A DNA stretch of 64,000 bases. Origin: Anseranas semipalmata (taxonomy: Eukaryota; Chordata; Aves; Anseriformes; Anseranatidae). The notes below the pieces were generated by a model. The model made no database searches, was not told the origin of the DNA, and saw only the letters and a list, made by a program, of their open reading frames with translations. The stretch is taken from assembly GCA_013399115.1 (NCBI GenBank), contig VXAA01002207.1:1-64000 (forward strand), in the 5' to 3' direction. Made by a program: the position numbers and the translations under genes. Of the stretch, positions 1 through 10,800 are shown piece by piece; positions within the stretch are counted from its first letter, which is position 1, and each line of letters starts with the position of its first letter.

Positions 1-270
1 CCTTGCTCGGCCTCGGAAGCTTCTTCCCCTCTGCAGGCCGCCTGGAGGGGAAGCGGGCGGGAAACGCTGCGAGCCGAGCGGGGCGAGGCGCCGGGGATGG
101 GGACCACAAGGAGTTTTTGTTGGTGTTTATCCGAGGGAAACCAATGGAAAGCTAGCGCGGGGATGAGATAAAGTGTCAGGTAGTGCTGGGTAGGGAAACG
201 GGCGTCCTCGCCGAAGGATTTTCCCGTTCCCTTCAGATTACGCGCAGTTTTGTTAAGCGGCATTACGATG
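1..270. promoter_or_regulatory. CpG-rich segment at the left edge
   Basis: The first 120 bases carry about a dozen CpG dinucleotides by my count and are strongly GC-rich. CpG density fades by about 270, after which the DNA is AT-rich. This looks like the right shoulder of a promoter CpG island whose bulk lies left of the window. It is the only CpG-rich DNA upstream of the NAXD exons, so it is the natural NAXD promoter candidate, but the Myb/SANT-like exon at 1034 is equally close. I found no open frame here ending in a phase-1 donor that would splice to the NAXD exon at 4741: the start codons at about 97, 144 and 162 all meet stops before a usable donor. No TATA box is evident. Confidence 0.55.
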
Positions 271-1033
271 GCGATGAAGATAATACCTGAAAAATCTGCT
301 TATTGTTGCAGACGGGACAGAAAGCTCGGGGTAGCTTTTACATAACTAATTGCTCGAGCTGTTTCAGAAACACTGCTTCTAACTTCAGCAGGCCTGCAGA
401 CAGGAAAAGTCTTTTAGATAAAGCCTGCCCCTTCCTCGCTCGTTCTTTTCCCCCTGCTCTGTATGTGTGTTGTGGAGCGGGGGGGGCAGTGTTATTTGTT
501 TGTTTTGAAGCTAGCTTAATGCTGTGTTTTTAATACAAACATGAACCTGTCTTCAGAAGTTGACATCACTGAGGAATCAGCCAATTGGTTGACGTTTAAC
601 CAACCTTCTTTTTACACATAAACCCCATCAAAGAGTTGTTTACACTAATGTTCTTTTGAAATGCAAATCCAGAATGCCAACAGACTGAAACTCAATTTAG
701 ATTAATGTAATTACCTGCAATACACAAATGAGCCTATACTATTTAATAGCCTTCACTTAAACCTTTTTAGAAGATCAAAAAGGCTCCCATTGTTCAAGTT
801 TAGTACTACAACAATTAAAAGATGTCTCTGTGTGATTTTGTGCTACCTTTACAACTTTGTAGAAGCTTGTGGTTTTTTGCTTTGGTACTCTGAAATAAAA
901 AATCTGAAATAATTACAATTCACATCGAGAAAGAATAACTTAGTGGTGCGTTAGGTCCACATCTCATGGAGCGATTTTTTGCTGCTTTCTTCTTAGCCCT
1001 TCAGAAAAATAATTCTCTCTCCTCTTGTTTTAG
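271..1033. other. AT-rich non-coding DNA, probable intron
   Basis: No coding signal is visible. The stretch ends in a good splice acceptor on the + strand, a pyrimidine-rich tract running into TTTTAG at 1028-1033, which opens the exon at 1034. Short open frames here have no family resemblance. Confidence 0.5.
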
Positions 1034-1437
1034 GCTTTAAAGAAATCAGTGCTCCAACTGTTACTCCGCCTCTCAGTCAGCCCAAAAGATCAAAAAAACG
1101 CCACGCAAATCTAACATTGGATAAAATGATGGAAAAATTCTTGCAACAGAGCGTGGATACAGAAGAGAAATTTTACAGATACGAAGAGCAGAGGCTCAAA
1201 ATTGAGGACAAGCGTCGTGAAGCTGAGCATGCTCGAGAGCTCCAGATGCTACAGATGTTGGGACAGATGTTGGCAGGAATTTCTTCTACGGTATCACAAA
1301 GGTCACAATCTATACCAGCGAGTCCACCTCAGAGAGCAAACCATCGTTCATATGGGGATAACTTTAATTATAATGCTATGACAGCAGCACTTTCTCCACC
1401 GATAGGTACTTCCTTCTATAGCATAAATAAAAGCTAG
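1034..1437 (+). CDS. Terminal exon of a Myb/SANT-like (trihelix-type) protein, C-terminal part
   Basis: Directly after the acceptor at 1032-1033 a frame is open for 133 complete codons (from 1036, with two bases of a split codon before it) to a TAG at 1435-1437. Exon residues 16-23 form a basic patch (PKRSKKRH) resembling a nuclear localisation signal. Residues about 29-80 form a highly charged, Met/Gln/Leu-rich helix containing EEKFYRYEEQRLKIEDKRRE, a predicted coiled coil. The last 50 residues are Ser/Pro/Asn-rich. A basic patch, a charged coiled coil and a Met-rich helix are characteristic of the C-termini of Myb/SANT-like DNA-binding domain proteins, including those derived from Harbinger transposons. 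The SANT domain itself is not in the window, so its exons should lie to the left. The gene cannot be named. A domesticated-transposon origin is possible but not shown. The call rests on the open frame, splice acceptor, charge pattern and a poly(A) signal just downstream. Confidence 0.6.
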
Positions 1438-1487
1438 GCTTTTTTAAAAGTTCTGTGTGAAAGCCCTGTTAGTAAGTAGCTTTTGAA

Positions 1488-1493
1488 AATAAA
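1488..1493 (+). terminator. Poly(A) signal AATAAA after the Myb/SANT-like exon
   Basis: An AATAAA hexamer lies about 50 bases past the TAG at 1435-1437 and is followed by GT-rich sequence (GGTAGTTGG, then TGTGGTGAAGGTGTCTGTCTGG). This is the expected layout for cleavage and polyadenylation and supports reading 1034-1437 as a terminal exon. A second hexamer at about 1424 overlaps the coding end. Confidence 0.5.
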
Positions 1494-4400
1494 AGGTAGT
1501 TGGAATTATTTAATATTGTGGTGAAGGTGTCTGTCTGGTGTAAAATGAAATTGTCAGTCGTATCATTGTGCTGATTACTTAATATAGATTTGTTAGTCAT
1601 AACAAACTCTAACAAGCGAAATAACACTTTTCATACCCTATGAACATCCGGGAGTTCTTTCCACATTCACATCTCTGTAAAATGAACGTAGGAGAAGTTT
1701 TATATATATAAGGCAAGTAGCGCGTTTGTTGAAAACTCTGGAAACATTAGGTATGTTGTAGCAGAAATTCTGCTGCTGTTGAAATTAACAGGCCTAACTC
1801 AGTATGTGACGTTAAGGATGTGCATACATTTTTCCAGGGTTGGGAGAAGAGTGGAATTTTGCCTACACTCAAGTAAGTCCAGTGTTAAAATTCAGCTTCT
1901 TTAAAATAAATTTCTTTAAATAAAAATTCTGAATCTTATCTTTAAGTTAACCATCATATTACTGTAGCAGGCATAGTACGAGATGAAAATATTGGCATAT
2001 ATGTTCAATCTATACCAGTTCATTTATAACTTCTTTGGGGATCTGAATTTATTTTAGACAAGAAGGCAAAGCAAGAACTCTAGAATTGGTATTTATGCAC
2101 AGACCTTCTCTTCTGTAACTTACGTGCGGGCCAGAAGCTGATAATCAGATATTAGCATTCATTAACAGAATTCTGAGTTCGGTGGTTCTGTGTCATTTAT
2201 CTTTATCATATTCTCTTTGTATGGAGGTAGACTTAATGGGCAGGAGGAAAGCGGGTGTTCTGTCAGTGCTGAAACCAGAGTCAGCTTGGGACTCGGTGGT
2301 TGTACCCTGCTGTGTTGAAACAAGTCTCGTTCTGTTTTCATTCTGAATTTCCCACTGCTGGAAAGAGAAATCATGGTTCAAAAAAAAAATCCACCCAAAC
2401 TCACAGTGTTGAATGATAATCCAGCACATCGGATCCTAAAAGGCATGCTCTGATTCCTGAGAGGATCTTGGAACCTTTTCAGTTCTGTGCTAAATACTCC
2501 GGCATTTCCCTGTGAAATGGATCGGGGACTGGATGTTCAGGCCCGGTAGGGGTTTAGGCTAGGTGACTTGGTTGTGTTTCTTCTTGATCGGATAGTTGGT
2601 CTGTAGCATTCCTCAGTGTCAGAAGACTTCTATAGATAAATTACGGTATATGTATGGATTCTGTGTTTTAAATGTCGTTTTCACTTTTAAAGGAAAGGAA
2701 ACCTAAAGTGCTTTAAAAAAATCTCCAAGGAAATCATTTGAGGTTCTAAACTGGGGTGATGGTACCTACAGGGCTTTACCATTACTTCTAAAATGTTTTT
2801 TGCCAAAAGCTGAAAGAGTTTTTTTATTTGTAAAGGCTTGAAACTGCGGTCTAGTTTCTCTTGCTGGATTTCATTATACACGTGTACAGTTGTAATACAC
2901 TGTGCAAAAATGCTTTATGTATATTTAACTGTAGTAAAGAGAAACTCAGGTTTCTGATCTTTCAAGTGGTGAAGGTGTAATAAAGCATTTGTAATAAAAT
3001 GTTAAAAATGATGCTTCGGGCAACACATCTTTTAAGGAATTAGGATTTCAGTTGTTGATAGCTAAATATGCCTTAGTGTTAATGTAGGTAAGTGGGGCTC
3101 TATTAAGAATTTCTTTCTGCATAATTCTGTTTTCTTTCTGTTTGTTACATAATGACTTTATATTTACAAATGAACAAAAATCAGCAACAAAGAAACAGGG
3201 GAGTTTCTTAAGTCCTCCTAATGTGTATGATATTTAATGTGCGGTTGAAAACCGGTTAATGTATGAGGTGTGATGTAAAGAAAATAACCTGCCCTGTTTC
3301 CAGAGGAGATAAGTGTTTTGTTTTACTCGGGGTTGCTGCAATGCTATTTTGGCCATAATCCAAAACAGGGTGGATATATTCTTTTTTATCTCAATGGGAA
3401 CGGAACGCCTGTATTACAGAAGGATTTTAGAAGCAAAAGATCAGCCAGGAGTATTTATCCTTATTGAACACTAAAGCATTTTATTACTGAAGATTAGTGT
3501 GTCTGGTTCAGGTTTAGGTTCTGTGAAGGATGGAGAAAAAGATGCTGTCTGCTGATAGTGCGCAGATGTAGAGTTTTCTTGCTTATTACATTTTTTTCAT
3601 TATTATGTCCAAATTTTCTGGCACATCTTTTCCTCTTCCTTTTTCTCCTCCAGATTCTGGGGTCGAGGGGTGGGATTACTAAGTTTTATACAGCTGGAAA
3701 TTAGGACTATTGTGGGAGTTATTTTTTACATAATTATCTATTAATATTCAGCAGTTCCTTGAAAGCTTTTTGGAAGATCTGTAAAAAAAGAAACATGGCT
3801 AAAGTGTGGGAGTTGAATACTAATGTTCAAATAAACCACTCTTCTGAACAGACTTGTACAGTTAATGAGTTTTGTTGAAACACAAGAATTTATTCTTTTA
3901 GTGTATTTACTGCAATTTATAGTTAACATCATTGATGTGAGTGCTGGTCTTCTATTTTGTCCTGCGTTAGGTAAACTGTTTAATTCTCTAATTATAATTG
4001 TTGAAATACATTTTTCTTCTAAATTTTCATAGTCTTTTGGAACAGTGATTTGAATATATAGCGTTCTGAGTGTATAGTTGTTTTACTACATAGTTTCAAA
4101 TGTAACCACATCAGAGATCAGTAGTTGCATTCTAGCTAAAAATTGTTTGTGTGATTTCTGTAATGCTTGCATCTAGTGCAATGGATTATAGTTTTGCAGA
4201 AAGACTTCCACTATGCTTCGTAGCCACCTGCCAAAATAAAAAAAGCAGTGAGATAGGCCCTGATTCTGCTAAGATGTGGAAGTCTTTAAGGGGAAGTGAA
4301 AATAAGGTAGGGTATATATATAAAATGTGGTTTTAGCTGTTCTGTGCTTGCTCCGTGCCTGGACGTGTTTAGTCCTTACTGAGTGTACCTATTTCAGTTG

Positions 4401-4740
4401 AGCTTAATTATGGAAGTGATTTCAGATTGACGATAGTTCGAAGTTGCATAATGTTCATACAACTATTCTGGGCTGTTGTTTCTTTCTGTACTTGAGCCCT
4501 AAATCAGGACTGTGAGCAGTGGGAATATTCTCTGCCTCAGACCCTAAATTCATTTAAAAAATGATCATCTTCCCTAGTTACTCAGTGTTGTAAAGGCCTT
4601 TATGTGGTAAAGCTTTTGGTTTTTACAAGTACGTCAGTTTGTATATCTTTGAGTGATTTTATTGGTGTTGGAGTACTTAAATGCTTATGTTAGTTTAAAA
4701 ACGAACATATTTTAAACTAAGACTTTCTTTCTTTTTTCAG
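1494..4740 (+). other. Non-coding DNA, probable part of NAXD intron 1
   Basis: AT-rich sequence with many poly-T runs and no recognisable coding exon on either strand. It ends with a strong NAXD acceptor, a run of C and T into TTTTTTCAG at 4732-4740. The large open frames seen here are short and lack family resemblance. Confidence 0.6.
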
Positions 4741-4891
4741 TTATAGAGAGATCTTTTTCATTGCACCGAACACACTCTCTAAAGGATATGGAGAATATTT
4801 TTCAACTGGTGCGCAACGTTATCCCTCCTCTAACAGGAAAAAGGCATAAAGGTCAAGATGGACGTATAGGCATTGTTGGAGGATGTCAAGA
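4741..4891 (+). CDS. NAXD: NAXD exon with the domain start (first NAXD exon in window)
   Basis: The acceptor TTTTTTCAG ends at 4740 and the donor GTAAGT begins at 4892. Two bases of a split codon open the exon, then the frame reads [20 protein letters not shown] and later [10 protein letters not shown], matching the conserved start of the dehydratase domain. The upstream exon must end in phase 1. The first in-frame ATG is at residue 16 (4788-4790, MENIF). It could serve as an internal start for a form without a targeting peptide, though translation normally begins in an upstream exon. Confidence 0.95.
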
Positions 4892-7800
4892 GTAAGTTAA
4901 AGAGAAATTTGAGTGTTGTTTCTGAGCATTTGTGGTTGTCATTACTACTTGCAGGAGCCATTCAGGCTGGCCTTACGTTTAAAACATGAGATTTTCTAGA
5001 GAGCTTTACTAGTCCATCATCATGACCGTGCATGCTTATGAAAGAACATGTTGCCCTGAGGTCGTGATGCAAAACTTTGGTGGTGAATGTGATTGAAACT
5101 TGAAGTGCTGTTTGTGTCTGTGTCTACCATTTCAGTCTTCTTTGACCACCATAACAGTCTTTACTCTCAGTATTAATGTCTTTTCCCATTGCATGATGAG
5201 GTTATAGAAGTAAATAAAATAGAGTAAGACAGTGGCACAGCTGATCTTTGTTGTATTTTGGTATCTTGGGAACTGGATCTCTTAAATCAGGAATAGAATA
5301 TTGCCTTACTGTGCACTTTTTATTTTGATGAATGGTGGTGGTTATTAGATTCTATCAATATCCCGATTTATGTTCTGGAGTAATAGAAATAGTGTGTTTC
5401 AAAAAAAAAAAAAGAAAGAAAGAAATAGAGTGTAAATCAGTTAAATGTTGTACTGACCTAGAAATAAAACCTCTACTCTGTTTCTTGGCCACTTTCAATA
5501 ATGTGCACAATACTTTGTAAGAGCCACTATACCTTCCTGTTTTTCTTTTTCCCCTTCTGAAATAAAGGTAGCATCTTCTCCTGTAAAAGAGATCTGCTGC
5601 TGGAGATCTGCCATTAATAAACATTTTATAAAGAGCGAAAATGTGCTATATTACAGCTAGGTTGATTAGCCAGGAATTAGCTTTCCTGTTGGTCTAACAG
5701 GGTCAGGTTCTTACCTCTTAGCAGAAGTAGACACCTCTAGAGGGTGATTCTGCCCATATCTCTGCTTTCAGTCTTCATAAAGAGAATTCAGGGCAACCGG
5801 AATCCTAGTTTAGGCACTTTACTTAAGCATCTAAAACCAGATGGGATTGATCTGGGTCATGGATCCCAGACTTGGCTTGCAAACAGTGCTTGACTATTGT
5901 TTTGTTTTGTTTGTCTGTCTCCAAACTTCTAAGATGATTGTCTGAGAAGAGTTTGCTTTTTTATGGTGTGATCTTTATAAATATTTCTGTGAAAAGATCA
6001 GGTGTGTAAGGTGAAGTCCTGGCTCCTTTGAAATCAAAGCAAGGTTTGAGATTGGCTTCAGTATAGCAGGATTTTATCTGTCTTTGACAGCAAACAAAAG
6101 AGAAAGCTTTTTTTTTTTTTTAATTTGCCCTTGAATTTGAGACTTCATTATGGCAGACTGTTTCCAGATTATCTAACCTGATGAATGTGCTTCCTAACCT
6201 AAATTGTATTTCATTCTAGATACACAGGAGCACCATATTTTGCTGCAATTACGGCTCTCAAAGTGGTACGTGTTCTTCTATACCAATCCAAAATGAACTT
6301 TTCATCATTTATGTTGGCTTAGTGCCATTTTTTAAAAGCATTCTTTCTGTGTTGTACTTGAAACTGGAGTTCTGAAAGGTCTTCTCTTTAACAAAGAAAA
6401 TTCTTAGTTCTGGATTTGTAGAAATATTTTTTAATTTTGTGTCACTTGCTGTTTCCTGTAAATATTTTCTCTGTATAAGGTAAAGTTAGAGACGTTAGAG
6501 ACAAAAAAATGGAAGATTTTAGGGGAGACCTGTTTTATCAGAGGCTCAGATAGGAAATTTGAAAACTTACTGAAATAGTTTCTCAAATATCTTTAGATTA
6601 GTGTTTAAAGTTACATTTTCAGTGTTGCAGTCAGAATTCTTCCAATTTTTTTTCGATACCTGGTAAGTGTGTTGAATGAATGAAGTAACTTTCTTTCAAA
6701 ACTTACAGCTTTAGGCTAATAAAATTCTTATGTGCTGTAAGTCTGAACATAGTTGGTTAAATTTAATGTATTTTTTTTAGTAGCACACTTTATTTACATT
6801 TTAAGCTTTAGCAGAAGCATTTTCCAGTGTTTTTTTTTTTTTTCCTAGAAGTGGTTTTAGCAACATATTAACTGGCTAAAATACATTTACTGCACACTAC
6901 ATAAATAGTGGTGATTATTCAAATATAAACAAATCATGCTTACATAATATATATACTTTTCAGTACTGTATATGTGTATCAGTACTTTCAGTACTTTCTG
7001 TTCATTGTGTATGTTTCTCCTTTTGAAGGCTTGTTTCAGTAAGTACCAATTCCGGTGTTTCCTCCCCACTGCAAGCTTTTCTCTCCTTCTCCCCAGAAAG
7101 ATGCAGTCCCTCAAGGATTTAAAACTGCAATCACACAGAATCACAGAATGTTAGGGATTGGAAGGGACCTTGAAAGATCGTCTAGTCCAATCCCCAAATG
7201 ATATCATTTAATAATCTTATATAACATATTAAAGCACTCAGCTTTCTGTTCACTATGTGCAAATACACTAGTACACTAGGAAGTCCTCTGTTGAAGTTAC
7301 TTGGTCTCAGCTCATTACATCTGCACATAAAGAATCATAGGATCAAATTTATGAATTGCGTAGAAGCTTGAAATGTTAAATGTGTAGTAGTAAAGCAGAG
7401 GAGACACTTTCTTAACCTTGGGAAATTTCAGCATGGAAGACAAGATAGCAGATGAGGCTTTCTGGTCACTGCTTACATAATTTTTAAGTGTACTTGTGAT
7501 TTTTTGAGTTCATAATGGAAGCTTGAGGGTAAACTCCTCAGCTTTATTTAACTGAAGGGAAGTCGTTGAAATTGTGCCAGCCTTTATCTGGTATGGATTT
7601 GGCCTGCTGAGTAAAAATGGTAGGACTGGAATAGTACTCACAGATTGTTATAACTACATTTTGCAAGCATATTACAGTATTATTTTTCCTCTTTAGTGTA
7701 GCTTCTCTCTTGTTCAACTGTGTTGTCTTTCCTTTTTTTCCTATTTCACGTGTGCTGTTTTAGTCTTTGCTAATCTGCAAATGGGAACCATTGCTCAAGC

Positions 7801-10800
7801 GAGTAAAGGTTCAAGATCTGTGTTTCCAGTCATCCTTTTGATGAGAAATAGAAAAAAATTATTTTGGAAGTTAGATGCAAAAAAATGGTATAAATTTTCT
7901 CCAAAATATTGCATGGTATGAGAAGCCAAAATAGAAAAAATTAGAAAAGTTTGCTTTAACTACTGGGAAGTAGGGATTCAGGTGAACTATTTACTGAATA
8001 AGCTTTGGAATGATTTAGTTGATATTAAGTATATAATTGATAATTCTATTTGCAACTTTTCTTTTTTAGGGTGCAGATTTATCCCATGTGTTTTGTACCA
8101 AAGATGCAGCAACAGTAATCAAATCGTATAGTCCAGAGCTGATTGTTCATCCAGTTCTGTAAGTGACTTATCTTTTGTTTAAATGAGCAAGTCAAGATGA
8201 CTAGTTTGAACACTGCAGTCTGACAGTTGATTAGTTTGCGTCATTTCTTTTTCTGAGTTACAGGATGGGTGAGCTGGAGATTACAAAAAAGCCTGTTTTT
8301 GTCCTTTCATTAAAAACAGTTAGATATTCGATATAGAACAATCAGTTGTGATTTTTTTCATTACTATCAGACTACTATCAGTACTATAGAGTCGTATCAG
8401 ATGTTGCTTTCCACTACTTGCTGACATGTGTTTTGTGGTTGCAATGCATTTAAACGTGAGCAGTAGCAAAATCCAGAGCTAAGATTCACCGTCGGTCAGC
8501 GTTTTAGAATCTGCATTTGAAAGACAAATAGAGTATGTTCTCTTGCTTCTTCAGTCCTAAAAACATTTAACAGTAGTGCATATTTTTCCTCTCACTATTT
8601 TGTCTGTCGTCAGTCACCTGAAGTTATTGGGCAAGAGGGACACTTATTTTCATGTTTCTTCATAAGCATCTTGCATTAGATACACAGCTGCTGCTGGGAA
8701 TAAATGGATGTTCTTATCTAAAATAAAAGGTTTATTAACAAGAAGATGAAAAGTTTAATAAGCAACTGTCCTAATTGGGAAAATCAGTGTGCGTTTCCCT
8801 GAATTTGTGTTCTGAAATGTGTTACCAATTGGTGAACTTTAACAGGATAAATTGTTTCAATTAGGTGTTACAGTGGTATACAATGAGCACTGTAAATGAG
8901 AATTAAGATGGCCCTGAGCTTAGCTTGCACCCGTGTGTGTTGAAGTCTATTGGTGTACGTAGCTAAGCTGCAATTAAGCTAGAAAAAACATAATTTGAAA
9001 TCATGTTTGTCAGATATTTCTGTCAGGAAGGATTTATGACAGTGGAAATATTTTGGTGCGTGAGAAGAAGAATATGATCTCCCTTATGGGGACGCCTACG
9101 GTTGGAAGCCGTAAGTTTGTTACATTCTAAAGGTGGTTTTCATTCCTGTCTGTGTAGAGCAAGATGCTTAGAAAGAGGTCAGCTAGACAGATGTCAAGGG
9201 TTGTTTTTTATTTTTATTAAAGACAGAAGAAAACCCATGACTTTGTGGATTTTAAATAGGGAAAAAAATGATGTTTGAAATCAAGAGGAAGATAGAAGGG
9301 AACGGTTTTTACAAGTCCAACTACTTTAGCCTCTAAAATCCAAAAGGCAGATCTTGAGTTGATGTTTCATCTGGTACCATGTAATAACAAATGAGATGGA
9401 AAATCTTAATGGCAGAATTAGCTCATAACTTGGGTTGTCTTGGTGAGTGCCACTTGGGATACAGCATATGGTTGCCTTCTATGGGAATGGTTGACCCTGC
9501 CTTGCGAGAAGCATTTTTAGTGTACACGGGGTTCATGATATCTGTGGTAACGGAAAAGGTTTACAGGAAAAACAGAAGCAGCATACTCAAAAACGGAGGT
9601 GACTGTATAAAAAGTAAAATTTCTGTTCATGGGGACCAAATTGTGCCTACTAAATATGGATTTTTTTTATACACGGATTCTCAGTCAGTGTCTTCTGTGG
9701 AATTCAGATTTCAATGAAAACTGTTATCCTTCTATTTGCAAAGAGAACTTCTGAGTTTAAACGTTAGCTCTTCTTAAATTCCTGTACAAAGTATGATGAA
9801 TCTAGAAATTTTCATGTCCATATAGCTTCAGGTCTGAAAATCAATGATAATGTCTGATACTTTTATTATAACTGATTAATTTCACCCAGACAGCTGGCTA
9901 ATTGCATGAATCAATGGTTCTGTAAATATTGCTTATATGACATTCAAAATGAAAAAATGCAAATATCAGAATGCTCAGATTTTGTTTGTTAAATTTTCTC
10001 ATATTTTTCTCTCTTCTGCCTCATTTGAAGAAAAGAGTAAATAGTCTTTTCTAGTTAGAAAGGAAAAAATCTTGACTGACTGTATTGAGCCCCGGTTTTA
10101 TTCAAATTTACACAAACAGCCTGTTTTTCTAGTGAAATCCTTTGTCTTCAGTGTCACATTTTTCGTATGATCTTTTATATTTGCAGAGAAGTTTGAGTTC
10201 TGTTAGCATGGCTGGCAGCCCTTGATTCAGAGCCTGATCTCTTAAACAGTCTTTGTACTTTCTCCCGGGGCCACGCTTCATGCATGGGAGAAACTCCGGG
10301 TAAAAACCACTGAGCTACGTCATTGTTTTCTTTTGTGTCCCTCCCTAAAACTTTGCTTTGTTATAATTTCTCTGTGACCCTTCAGAGTAACAAGGTAGCT
10401 GTTGTACCACTCTCTTTTTATGCTAATCATAATTACGGCCCTGTGTACTTCTCAATTCCCTGTTTGAACAACTTGGCATTTTGCCAGGGTTCAACTGCCA
10501 TTTTGTACAGCCAGAAGCCTGACATTTTATCATCTCCTCTGCGACTTGGCTGCTGCTACCTTTCTGTACTGCCTTCACCTCGAGGGGGATCACCTTAAGG
10601 AAAGAACGCCTTCTTTTTGCCACTGCCCTCTGAATGCAGGGGCTCTTCTGGCTCATTAGAGCTGCTTCAGCCGATCTTTGACAACACGACTAGCAGAGGT
10701 ATGTGAGAACTAGAAGTTGTGCAGTTGTGTTTCAGGTCCTTGGCAAATGTCTGTCACTTCAAGGATGTGAAGAATGTTAAGCGAGAAGGATCGAGTAGGA

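Noticed and set aside
303..533. Possible NAXD or Myb/SANT-like first exon (76 codons)
   Set aside because: Initiated by a non-ATG codon, no donor in the right phase, and no targeting-peptide or SANT-like character.
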